Shown: positions 19,614 through 29,772 of the stretch, one piece after another
How positions within the stretch are numbered: the first letter of the stretch is position 1
How the letters are laid out: every line of letters begins with the position of its first letter
Source of the DNA: Pseudomonas sp. MYb118
GTDB lineage: Bacteria; Pseudomonadota; Gammaproteobacteria; Pseudomonadales; Pseudomonadaceae
Length of the DNA stretch: 64,000 bases
NCBI RefSeq assembly: GCF_040947875.1
Contig: NZ_JBFRXN010000002.1
Coordinates: 2,294,001 to 2,358,000, forward strand
Direction of reading: 5' to 3'
Program-made: the position numbers and the translations under genes
The notes under the pieces: model-generated
The model's database searches: none
The model's input: only the letters and a program-made list of their open reading frames with translations
What the model was told of the DNA's origin: nothing

Positions 19614-22229
19614 ATGGCCGATTGGCAGTCCCTCGATCCCGAGGCCGCTCGTGAAGCGGAAAAATACGAAAACCCTATTCCTAGCCGCGAACTGATCCTT
19701 CAGCACCTTGCTGATCGGGGTTCGCCTGCTAACCGCGAGCAACTGGTCGAAGAGTTCGGCCTGGTCACCGAAGACCAGATCGAGGCTTTGCGTCGCCGTC
19801 TGCGCGCGATGGAGCGTGACGCTCAACTTATCTACACCCGCCGTGGCACCTATGCGCCAGTGGACAAGCTCGACCTGATCCTCGGTCGCATCAGCGGTCA
19901 CCGCGATGGTTTCGGCTTCCTGGTGCCGGATGACGGCAGCGAAGACCTGTTCATGAGCCCGGCGCAAATGCGCCTGGTGTTCGACGGCGACCGTGCCCTG
20001 GCCCGGGTTTCCGGCGTGGACCGTCGCGGTCGTCGCGAAGGCATGATCGTCGAAGTGGTGTCCCGTGCCCACGAAACCATCGTCGGTCGTTACTTCGAAG
20101 AGGGCGGCATCGGCTTCGTGGTCGCGGACAACCCGAAAATCCAGCAGGAAGTGCTGGTCACCCCGGGTCGCAACGCCAACGCCGACATCGGTCAGTTCGT
20201 CGAAGTGAAGATCACCCACTGGCCGACGCCACGCTTCCAACCGCAAGGCGACGTGATCGAGGTCGTGGGCAACTACATGGCGCCGGGCATGGAAATCGAC
20301 GTGGCCCTGCGCACCTACGACATTCCTCACGTCTGGCCCGATGCGGTCATGAAGGAAGCCGGCAAGCTCAAGCCGGAAGTCGAAGAGAAAGATAAAGAGA
20401 AGCGCATCGACCTGCGTCACCTGCCGTTCGTCACCATCGACGGCGAAGACGCCCGCGACTTCGATGACGCGGTCTACTGCGAAGCCCGCCCAGGCAAGCT
20501 GCGCCTGTTCTCCGGTGGCTGGAAGCTGTACGTGGCGATTGCCGACGTTTCTAGCTACGTGAAACTCGGTTCGGCGCTGGACGCCGAGGCCCAGGTTCGC
20601 GGCAACTCGGTGTACTTCCCTGAGCGCGTGATTCCGATGCTGCCGGAGCAATTGTCCAACGGCCTGTGCTCGCTCAATCCGCTGGTCGATCGTCTGGCCA
20701 TGGTCTGCGAGATGACCATCTCCAAATCCGGTGAAATGACCGATTACTGCTTCTACGAAGCGGTCATCCACTCCCATGCGCGCCTGACCTACAACAAGGT
20801 CAGCGCCATGCTCGAGACGCCGAAAGCCGCCGAAGCGCGCAAGCTGCGTGGCGAGTACACCGACCTCGTGCCGCACCTCAAGCAACTGTATGCGCTGTAC
20901 AAGGTGCTGCTGGCCGCCCGCCATGTGCGTGGCGCGATCGACTTTGAAACCCAGGAAACCCGAATCATCTTCGGTTCCGAGCGCAAGATCGCCGAGATCC
21001 GCCCGACTGTGCGTAACGACGCGCACAAGCTGATCGAGGAATGCATGCTGGCGGCCAACGTGGCCACCGCCGAATTCCTGCAGAAGCACGAAATTCCTGC
21101 GCTGTACCGCGTTCACGACGGCCCGCCGCCGGAGCGTCTGGAAAAACTGCGCGCCTTCCTCGGTGAGCTGGGCCTGTCCCTGCACAAGGGCAAGGACGGT
21201 CCATCGCCGAAGGACTATCAGGCCCTGCTGGCCGGCATCAAGGATCGTCCGGACTTCCACCTGATCCAGACCGTGATGCTGCGCTCGCTGAGCCAGGCGG
21301 TGTATACCTCCGACAACCAGGGCCACTTCGGCCTGAACTACGAGGCCTACACCCACTTCACTTCGCCGATCCGTCGTTATCCGGACCTGCTCACGCACCG
21401 GGCGATTCGCAGCGTGATCCATTCGAAGATGGACACCCCGCACGTGCGTCGTGCCGGTGCGATGACCATTCCGAAGGCGCGCATTTATCCGTACGACGAA
21501 GCGGCACTGGAGCAGTTGGGCGAACAGTGCTCGATGAGCGAGCGTCGTGCCGACGAAGCGACCCGCGACGTGGTGAACTGGCTCAAGTGCGAGTTCATGA
21601 AAGACCGCGTGGGCGAGTCGTTCCCAGGCGTGATCACTGCCGTGACCGGTTTTGGCCTGTTCGTCGAGCTGACCGACATCTACGTCGAAGGCCTGGTGCA
21701 CGTCACCGCGCTGCCGGGCGATTACTACCACTTCGATCCTGTGCATCACCGCCTGGCCGGTGAACGCACCGGGCGCAGTTTCCGCCTGGGTGATACCGTT
21801 GAAGTGCGGGTCATGCGCGTCGATCTCGACGAACGCAAGATCGACTTCGAGATGGCTGAGAAGACCATCAACGCACCGATTGGCCGCAAGAAGCGCGGTG
21901 CAGAAACCACGGCACCCGCTGCGGCAAAAACGGCCGAACCGGCGGCGAAAGCCGGTCGTCGCACCGCCAAGGAAAAGCCTGTCGAGGCCTACCGCTCCAG
22001 CGATGCCGCGGCGAAAAACGCCGAGGTGCGCAAAAGCCGCGAAATGAAGAAGGCCCTGCTGTCCGAGGCGAAAAGCGGCGGCAAGGCGTCTGCGGGTGGC
22101 AAGTCCGGGCGTTCCGCGCCGGACAAGGCCCCGGCCGGCAAACCGAGCAAACACCGTAAGGGCCCGTCAAAAGCGGGTTCCGCTCCAGCCAAAAGCGGCG
22201 GGGCGCGTAAACCGAAGGCGAAGTCATGA
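19614..22229 (+). CDS. rnr: Ribonuclease R
   Basis: RNase R is a 3'-5' exoribonuclease that degrades structured RNA, including rRNA and mRNA stem-loops. The 871-aa protein has an N-terminal winged-helix region (about 20-85), two cold-shock OB folds, and the RNB catalytic domain from about residue 270 with DGEDARDFDDAVY, whose aspartates bind magnesium. An S1 domain lies at about 665-745 (GESFPGVITAVTGFGLFVEL), followed by a Lys/Ala-rich basic tail of about 110 residues. Start ATG 19614 follows AAGGTG. It overlaps rlmB by 4 bp. Confidence 0.97.
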   Translation: MADWQSLDPEAAREAEKYENPIPSRELILQHLADRGSPANREQLVEEFGLVTEDQIEALRRRLRAMERDAQLIYTRRGTYAPVDKLDLILGRISGHRDGFGFLVPDDGSEDLFMSPAQMRLVFDGDRALARVSGVDRRGRREGMIVEVVSRAHETIVGRYFEEGGIGFVVADNPKIQQEVLVTPGRNANADIGQFVEVKITHWPTPRFQPQGDVIEVVGNYMAPGMEIDVALRTYDIPHVWPDAVMKEAGKLKPEVEEKDKEKRIDLRHLPFVTIDGEDARDFDDAVYCEARPGKLRLFSGGWKLYVAIADVSSYVKLGSALDAEAQVRGNSVYFPERVIPMLPEQLSNGLCSLNPLVDRLAMVCEMTISKSGEMTDYCFYEAVIHSHARLTYNKVSAMLETPKAAEARKLRGEYTDLVPHLKQLYALYKVLLAARHVRGAIDFETQETRIIFGSERKIAEIRPTVRNDAHKLIEECMLAANVATAEFLQKHEIPALYRVHDGPPPERLEKLRAFLGELGLSLHKGKDGPSPKDYQALLAGIKDRPDFHLIQTVMLRSLSQAVYTSDNQGHFGLNYEAYTHFTSPIRRYPDLLTHRAIRSVIHSKMDTPHVRRAGAMTIPKARIYPYDEAALEQLGEQCSMSERRADEATRDVVNWLKCEFMKDRVGESFPGVITAVTGFGLFVELTDIYVEGLVHVTALPGDYYHFDPVHHRLAGERTGRSFRLGDTVEVRVMRVDLDERKIDFEMAEKTINAPIGRKKRGAETTAPAAAKTAEPAAKAGRRTAKEKPVEAYRSSDAAAKNAEVRKSREMKKALLSEAKSGGKASAGGKSGRSAPDKAPAGKPSKHRKGPSKAGSAPAKSGGARKPKAKS

Positions 22230-22978
22230 GTCAGTTGGAAAAAATCTACGGCGTGCACGCCGTGGAAGCGTTGCTGCGTCACCACCCCAAGCGCGTCAAG
22301 CAGATCTGGCTGGCGGAAGGCCGCAGTGAGCCGCGCCTGCAGAACCTGATCGCGCTCGCCGGCGAAAACCGCGTGCCGGTCGGCAATGCCGAGCGCCGTG
22401 AGATGGATGCCTGGGTCGAAGGTGTGCACCAGGGCGTGGTAGCAGAGGTGAGCCCGAGCCAGGTCTGGGGCGAAGCGATGCTCGACGAATTGCTCGATCG
22501 CACCGAAGGCGCACCGCTGTTGCTGGTGCTCGACGGTGTCACCGACCCGCACAACCTCGGCGCTTGCCTGCGCTCGGCGGATGCCGCCGGTGCGCTGGCG
22601 GTGATCGTGCCCAAGGACAAGTCGGCCACGCTGACCCCAACGGTGCGCAAGGTGGCCTGTGGCGCGGCGGAAGTGATCCCGCTCGTCGCCGTGACCAATC
22701 TGGCGCGCAGCCTGGAAAAACTCAAGCAGCGCGGCCTGTGGGTCGTGGGCACCGCCGGCGAAGCCGAGCAGAGCCTGTATCAGCAGGACATGACCGGGCC
22801 GACCATCCTGATCATGGGCGCCGAAGGCAGCGGCATGCGCCGCCTGACCCGCGACCTGTGCGATTACCTGGTGCATTTGCCGATGAGCGGCAGCGTCAGC
22901 AGCCTCAACGTCTCCGTGGCGACCGGCGTGTGCCTGTTCGAAGCGCAGCGCCAGCGGGCAGCCGCCAAAAAGGCCTGA
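22226..22978 (+). CDS. rlmB: 23S rRNA (guanosine-2'-O-)-methyltransferase RlmB
   Basis: RlmB methylates the ribose of G2251 in 23S rRNA using S-adenosylmethionine. The 250-aa protein (MSQLEKIYGVHAVEALLRHH) has the N-terminal substrate-binding fold and the SPOUT trefoil-knot motifs DGVTDPHNLGACLRSADAAG, IMGAEGSGMRRLTRDLCD and SLNVSVATGVCLFEAQR. Its start overlaps the rnr stop, so the pair is translationally coupled, as in other gammaproteobacteria. REP pair 3 follows. Confidence 0.96.
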   Translation: MSQLEKIYGVHAVEALLRHHPKRVKQIWLAEGRSEPRLQNLIALAGENRVPVGNAERREMDAWVEGVHQGVVAEVSPSQVWGEAMLDELLDRTEGAPLLLVLDGVTDPHNLGACLRSADAAGALAVIVPKDKSATLTPTVRKVACGAAEVIPLVAVTNLARSLEKLKQRGLWVVGTAGEAEQSLYQQDMTGPTILIMGAEGSGMRRLTRDLCDYLVHLPMSGSVSSLNVSVATGVCLFEAQRQRAAAKKA

Positions 22979-22990
22979 CCTACACACCCA

Positions 22991-23086
22991 CCCTGTAGGA
23001 GCGAGCTTGCTCGCGATAGCGGTGTATCAGCCTGCATTAATGTCGACTGACGCACCGCATCGCGAGCAAGCTCGCTCCTACAGGGG
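22991..23086. repeat. REP inverted pair 3
   Basis: CCCTGTAGGAGCGAGCTTGC arm and complement around a spacer of about 35 bp, between rlmB and the rpsF promoter. Confidence 0.9.
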
Positions 23087-23134
23087 CATTGGGTGATGCG
23101 AAGAGCGTGATTGTTCAAATAATCACCAATTACC

Positions 23135-23163
23135 TTGCACCTCTCCCCTCCCTTCTCTACAAT
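23135..23163 (+). promoter_or_regulatory. Promoter of the rpsF-rpsR-rplI operon
   Basis: TTGCAC (23135-23140), 17-bp pyrimidine-rich spacer, TACAAT (23158-23163), then a leader of about 110 nt before rpsF. The leader contains AAGGAGC just before the ATG. A strong sigma-70 promoter is expected for a ribosomal protein operon. Confidence 0.7.
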
Positions 23164-23281
23164 TGCGCCCCTTGCTGTGACGGCAGGCACGCATGTGTCT
23201 CCCGCAAGCAAGTCCATAAGTGTCATTCACTCCTTGTCTGATCGCCTTCGAGCGGCAGGCTACAACCCGTAAGGAGCATTC

Positions 23282-23704
23282 ATGCGTCATTACGAAATCA
23301 TCTTTTTGGTCCACCCGGATCAAAGCGAGCAAGTCGGCGGCATGGTTGAGCGTTACACCAAGCTGATCGAAGAAGACGGCGGCAAAATCCACCGTCTGGA
23401 AGATTGGGGCCGTCGTCAACTGGCCTACGCAATCAACAATGTTCACAAGGCTCACTACGTGATGCTGAACGTTGAGTGCACTGGCAAGGCCCTGGCCGAG
23501 CTGGAAGACAACTTCCGTTACAACGATGCAGTGATCCGTAACCTGGTCATCCGTCGCGACGAAGCCGTTACCGGCCAGTCCGAGATGCTCAAGGCTGAAG
23601 AAAACCGCAGTGAGCGCCGTGAGCGTCGCGACCGTCCTGAGCACTCCGACGCTGAAGGCGTTGATGGTGATGACAGCGACAACAGCGATAACGCTGACGA
23701 GTAA
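23282..23704 (+). CDS. rpsF: 30S ribosomal protein S6
   Basis: S6 binds the platform of the 30S subunit together with S18. The 140-aa protein ([20 protein letters not shown]) is a single ferredoxin-like fold with [20 protein letters not shown] and an acidic, Ser/Asp-rich C-terminus ending DNADE. That tail is the type of end that RimK extends with glutamate in Escherichia coli. Strong ribosome site AAGGAG at 23271-23276. First gene of the ribosomal protein operon. Confidence 0.98.
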   Translation: MRHYEIIFLVHPDQSEQVGGMVERYTKLIEEDGGKIHRLEDWGRRQLAYAINNVHKAHYVMLNVECTGKALAELEDNFRYNDAVIRNLVIRRDEAVTGQSEMLKAEENRSERRERRDRPEHSDAEGVDGDDSDNSDNADE

Positions 23705-23732
23705 TCCACGGACCTTTTGAGGAGCCTATTAC

Positions 23733-23963
23733 ATGGCACGTTTCTTCCGTCGTCGTAAATTCTGCCGCTTCACCGCTGAAGACGTGAAAGAGATCGATTA
23801 CAAAGATCTCAACACTCTGAAAGCCTACGTATCCGAGACCGGCAAAATCGTTCCAAGCCGTATCACCGGTACCAAAGCTCGTTATCAGCGTCAGCTGGCC
23901 ACCGCTATCAAGCGCGCCCGCTTCCTGGCCCTGCTGGCCTACACCGACAGCCACGGCCGCTGA
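23733..23963 (+). CDS. rpsR: 30S ribosomal protein S18
   Basis: S18 is the partner of S6 on the 30S platform. It is 76 aa, beginning [20 protein letters not shown], with the conserved [20 protein letters not shown] helix. GAGGAG lies 12 bp before the ATG. Gap of 28 bp from rpsF. Confidence 0.98.
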
Positions 23964-23999
23964 GACCGGGTCGTCGACTCGTAGCAAAGGATTGAATGC

Positions 24000-24893
24000 A
24001 TGCGTGCCTTGGCTGAGTTCATCATGCGCGGCCGTATGCAGGCCACTCTGGTAGTGGCTGGATGCGCGGCATTGCCGTTGTTGTATTGGTTGGGTGCTGC
24101 CGCCGGATGCCTCGTGCTCCTGCGGCGCGGATTGCAGGACGCCCTGGGCGTTCTCGCACTGGGACTGCTGCCGGCGTTGGTCTGGTGGCTGTATTCCGAC
24201 GACCCACGGGCACTTCTGGTGCTGCTGGGGTCTTCGAGCCTTGCGCTGGTTTTGCGCGCAAGCGAATCCTGGAACCGCGTGCTGCTGGTCAGCATAGCGA
24301 TGGGAGTGGTGTTTGCAGTGGTGCTGGGGACAGTTTTTGCTCCCCAAATCGAGATGCTGGCGCAGGCCTTGATCAAGGTCATGCCGTCGCTACTCGGTGA
24401 TGTCTACCAGAAGTTGTCGGTAGACGAGCAAGCGCATTTTGCGTCCCTGATTGCACCGGTCCTGACCGGCCTGATTGCGGCCTTGTTGCAAATCGTCAGT
24501 GTGCTGAGCCTGCTTGTCGGGCGCTACTGGCAGGCGTTGTTGTACAACCCGGGTGGTTTTGGTCGCGAGTTTCGCACCATCCGCTTCCCGCTGGGGCTGG
24601 CGATGTTACTGCTGGCGTGCATGCTTCTGGGGCCGAACATCGGTCCGCAGATGGCCATGTTGACGCCGTTGTGCAGTGTACCGCTGGTGTTCGCCGGGCT
24701 GGCCCTGATTCACGGGCTGGTGGCGCAAAAGCGATTGGCCAGGTTCTGGCTGGTGGGGTTGTACGTCACGTTGTTGCTGTTCATGCAGCTGATCTATCCG
24801 TTGCTGGTGGTCCTGGCCATCGTCGACAGCCTGATTGATTTTCGCAGTCGTCTGGCGCCGAAAGACGCCGATAACGCGAACGGTGAAGGTTAA
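24000..24893 (+). CDS. Polytopic membrane protein between rpsR and rplI (DUF2232/YybS-like)
   Basis: A 297-aa inner-membrane protein of unknown function that sits in the ribosomal protein operon of pseudomonads (PA4933 position, from memory). Hydropathy shows about seven to eight membrane helices, for example ATLVVAGCAALPLLYWLGAA near the N-terminus and GLYVTLLLFMQLIYPLLVVL near the end, with short charged loops. The start at 24000 (MRALAEFIMRGRM) follows AAAGGA. It lies 36 bp after rpsR and 21 bp before rplI, so it is co-transcribed. The fold resembles YybS/DUF2232 proteins, but no catalytic motif is visible. Confidence 0.75.
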   Translation: MRALAEFIMRGRMQATLVVAGCAALPLLYWLGAAAGCLVLLRRGLQDALGVLALGLLPALVWWLYSDDPRALLVLLGSSSLALVLRASESWNRVLLVSIAMGVVFAVVLGTVFAPQIEMLAQALIKVMPSLLGDVYQKLSVDEQAHFASLIAPVLTGLIAALLQIVSVLSLLVGRYWQALLYNPGGFGREFRTIRFPLGLAMLLLACMLLGPNIGPQMAMLTPLCSVPLVFAGLALIHGLVAQKRLARFWLVGLYVTLLLFMQLIYPLLVVLAIVDSLIDFRSRLAPKDADNANGEG

Positions 24894-24914
24894 AAGTTAA
24901 GAGGTTAATACCAA

Positions 24915-25361
24915 ATGGAACTGATCCTGCTGGAAAAAATCGCCAACCTGGGCAACCTGGGCGACAAAGTAAAGGTTAAGGCCGGCTACGGTCGTAACTA
25001 CCTGCTGCCTTTTGGCAAAGCCACCGCTGCGACCGCTGCCAACCTGGCTGCGTTCGAAGAGCGTCGCGCTGAGCTGGAAAAAGCAGCCGCTGACCGTAAA
25101 GCATCGGCTGAAAGCCGCGCTGCTCACCTGGCTGAGCTGGAAGTGACCATCACTGCCACTGCTGGTGACGAAGGCAAGCTGTTCGGTTCGATCGGCACCC
25201 ACGACATCGCTGACGCACTGACCGCCTCCGGCGTTGAAGTGCAGAAAAGCGAAGTTCGTCTGCCAAACGGCACCATCCGTCAGGTTGGCGAATACGATGT
25301 AGCCGTGCACCTGCACGCTGAAGTCGAAGCCACCGTACGCGTTGTCGTGGTAGCAGCTTAA
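24915..25361 (+). CDS. rplI: 50S ribosomal protein L9
   Basis: L9 binds 23S rRNA through its N-terminal domain and reaches across to neighbouring ribosomes. The 148-aa protein starts [20 protein letters not shown], with the RNA-binding [13 protein letters not shown], the long connecting helix ([20 protein letters not shown]) and a C-terminal domain. Ribosome site AAGAGG lies 12 bp upstream. Last gene of the operon; a terminator follows. Confidence 0.98.
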   Translation: MELILLEKIANLGNLGDKVKVKAGYGRNYLLPFGKATAATAANLAAFEERRAELEKAAADRKASAESRAAHLAELEVTITATAGDEGKLFGSIGTHDIADALTASGVEVQKSEVRLPNGTIRQVGEYDVAVHLHAEVEATVRVVVVAA

Positions 25362-25407
25362 GCAACACCTGATCGGCTGGCGGCTTGCCCGTCAGACGGT
25401 TAACATC

Positions 25408-25437
25408 GGGCACGATCCTGTTTACAGGTCGTGCCCT
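25408..25437 (+). terminator. Terminator after rplI
   Basis: GGGCACGA-T-CCTG-TTTA-CAGG-TCGTGCCC followed by TTTG: a 12-bp stem with one bulge, 47 bp after rplI and 59 bp before dnaB. Confidence 0.75.
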
Positions 25438-25495
25438 TTGTCTTTCTGGGAACTCCCGTTTTTCAATTCCTGTTTGTTAAAAAAACCAAGTGACC

Positions 25496-26893
25496 ATGAA
25501 CGAAATTTCCGCTCCCGAGCAATACGATCTGCAAGCCAGCACGCTGAAGGTGCCACCACACTCCATCGAGGCCGAACAGGCTGTACTCGGTGGTCTGATG
25601 CTGGACAACAACGCCTGGGAACGCGTGCTCGATCAAGTCTCCGACGGCGATTTCTATCGGCATGATCACCGCCTGATTTTCCGCGCGATTGCCAAGCTGG
25701 CCGACCAGAACTCGCCTATCGACGTGGTGACCCTGGCTGAGCAGCTGGAAAAGGAAGGCCAGACTTCACAGGTCGGCGGCCTCGGTTACCTCGGTGAGCT
25801 GGCGAAAAACACGCCATCGGTCGCCAACATCAAGGCCTATGCGAAGATCGTGCGCCAGCGCGCGACCCTGCGCCAGCTGATCGGCATCAGCAACGACATC
25901 GCCGACAGCGCCTTCAACCCCGAAGGACGTACCGCCGAAGAGATCCTCGACGAAGCCGAACGGCAGATCTTCCAGATCGCCGAGGCCCGGCCAAAGACCG
26001 GTGGGCCAGTGGGCGTCAACGATTTGCTGACCAAGGCCATCGACCGCATCGACACCCTGTTCAACACGGGTGAGGGCATCACCGGCCTGTCCACCGGCTA
26101 CACCGACCTCGACGACAAGACCAGCGGCCTGCAACCGGCTGACTTGATCATCGTCGCCGGCCGTCCGTCGATGGGTAAGACCACCTTTGCCATGAACCTG
26201 GTGGAAAACGCCGTGTTGCGCAGCGACAAGGCGGTACTGGTGTACTCGCTGGAGATGCCAGGTGAATCGCTGATCATGCGTATGCTCTCCTCGCTGGGGC
26301 GGATCGACCAGACCAAGGTGCGTTCCGGCCAACTGGAAGACGACGACTGGCCGCGCCTGACCTCGGCGGTCAACCTGCTCAACGACCGCAAGCTGTTCAT
26401 CGACGATACCGCCGGTATCAGCCCGTCGGAAATGCGCGCCCGGACCCGCCGCCTGGTGCGTGAGCACGGCGATGTCGGCCTGATCATGATCGACTACCTG
26501 CAACTGATGCAGATCCCGGGTTCCAGCGGTGACAACCGGACCAACGAGATTTCCGAGATCTCCCGTTCCCTGAAAGCCCTGGCCAAGGAATTCAACTGCC
26601 CGGTAGTGGCGTTGTCGCAGCTCAACCGTTCCCTGGAGCAACGGCCGAACAAACGTCCGGTGAACTCCGACTTGCGGGAATCCGGAGCGATCGAGCAGGA
26701 CGCCGACGTGATCATGTTCGTGTACCGCGACGAGGTGTATCACCCGGAAACCGAGCACAAGGGCATTGCCGAGATCATCATCGGCAAGCAGCGGAACGGC
26801 CCGATCGGGTTTATCCGGCTGGCGTTCATCGGTAAGTACACGCGGTTCGAGAACCTGGCGCCGGGTAGCTATAACTTCGATGATGATGAATAA
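25496..26893 (+). CDS. dnaB: Replicative DNA helicase DnaB
   Basis: DnaB is the hexameric 5'-3' helicase of the replication fork. From the ATG at 25496 (MNEISAPEQYDLQASTLKVP) the protein is 465 aa. It has the N-terminal primase-interacting helical domain (EAEQAVLGGLMLDNNAWERV), a linker, and a RecA-like motor with Walker A GRPSMGKTTFA near residue 222, Walker B LIMIDYLQLM, and GAIEQDADVIMFVYRDE. No intein interrupts the P-loop. An in-frame GTG 6 bp upstream is an alternative start. Confidence 0.97.
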   Translation: MNEISAPEQYDLQASTLKVPPHSIEAEQAVLGGLMLDNNAWERVLDQVSDGDFYRHDHRLIFRAIAKLADQNSPIDVVTLAEQLEKEGQTSQVGGLGYLGELAKNTPSVANIKAYAKIVRQRATLRQLIGISNDIADSAFNPEGRTAEEILDEAERQIFQIAEARPKTGGPVGVNDLLTKAIDRIDTLFNTGEGITGLSTGYTDLDDKTSGLQPADLIIVAGRPSMGKTTFAMNLVENAVLRSDKAVLVYSLEMPGESLIMRMLSSLGRIDQTKVRSGQLEDDDWPRLTSAVNLLNDRKLFIDDTAGISPSEMRARTRRLVREHGDVGLIMIDYLQLMQIPGSSGDNRTNEISEISRSLKALAKEFNCPVVALSQLNRSLEQRPNKRPVNSDLRESGAIEQDADVIMFVYRDEVYHPETEHKGIAEIIIGKQRNGPIGFIRLAFIGKYTRFENLAPGSYNFDDDE

Positions 26894-26917
26894 GATCATC
26901 GTCGCCTGACCTGGCCT

Positions 26918-26991
26918 CATCGCGAGCAAGCTCGCTCCCACATTGGTTCGGTGTGTACCGTTCAATTGTGGGAGCGAGCCCTGCTCGCGAT
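26918..26991. repeat. REP inverted pair 4
   Basis: Arms CATCGCGAGCAAGCTCGCTC and GGGAGCGAGCCCTGCTCGCG around a spacer of about 25 bp, between dnaB and ygiQ. Confidence 0.88.
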
Positions 26992-27093
26992 TGGGGCCCA
27001 TGATATTTCCGACCACAGCCGTCGGAATTGGTCAAAATTTGTGCTATATTCCGCGCCCGCGAAATTCCATGCAAGCCAACACCGGTCATCGTC

Positions 27094-29412
<2,319 letters not shown>

Positions 29413-29433
29413 GGCTTGTGTGAGCTGAACAGG

Positions 29434-29466
29434 AAACGCCAGCCTTCGGGTTGGCGTTTTTTTTGT
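29434..29466 (+). terminator. Terminator after ygiQ
   Basis: AAACGCCA-10 nt-TGGCGTTT followed by seven T: classic Rho-independent hairpin 22 bp after the stop codon. Confidence 0.88.
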
Positions 29467-29483
29467 GTGAAGGCTGCTGGCCC

Positions 29484-29556
29484 CATCGCGAGCAGGCTCG
29501 CTCCCACAGGGGACCGGTGTACGCCGGACAAATGTGGGAGCGACCTGCTCGCGATG
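29484..29556. repeat. REP inverted pair 5
   Basis: Arms of the GCGAGCAGGCTCGCTCCCAC type around a 26-bp spacer. The right arm has lost two bases (GGGAGCGACCTGCTCGCG). It follows the ygiQ terminator. Confidence 0.88.
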
Positions 29557-29680
29557 GGGCCAGAGCTGCCAGCAACTTTGCACTGCCTCGCCACAAATCC
29601 GTGCAAGCAAATCCGATAGACCTCCCACCCGCCCGATTTTGGTGCTGTACTCCCTTCCTGTAATACGAGAAAGCCCCCGC

Positions 29681-29693
29681 GCCACCGGGTGGC
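29681..29693. promoter_or_regulatory. Perfect palindrome overlapping a sigma-54-like -24 box
   Basis: GCCACC-G-GGTGGC, a perfect 6-bp inverted repeat whose right half runs into the TGGCATA of the candidate promoter. It may be an operator, but it could also be chance in GC-rich DNA. Confidence 0.3.
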
Positions 29694-29705
29694 ATAAGTC
29701 TTGCG
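29690..29705 (+). promoter_or_regulatory. Candidate sigma-54 promoter of the ATP-grasp/transglutaminase operon
   Basis: TGGCATA-AGTC-TTGCG has the invariant GG and GC of sigma-54 promoters at the right 12-bp distance and fits TGGCAYR-N4-TTGC. It lies 68 bp before the start codon of the ATP-grasp gene. Confidence 0.5.
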
Positions 29706-29772
29706 CACTTTTGCCCGTTGCCGTCACAAACCTGCGCTAGTCTCAGCGTTCCTGCTGTCTGCCGAGCTTTCC

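Noticed and set aside
19611..22154. 847-codon minus-strand frame over rnr
   Set aside because: Runs opposite RNase R, whose catalytic and S1 motifs are clear; His/Arg/Gln-rich composition is typical of shadow frames.
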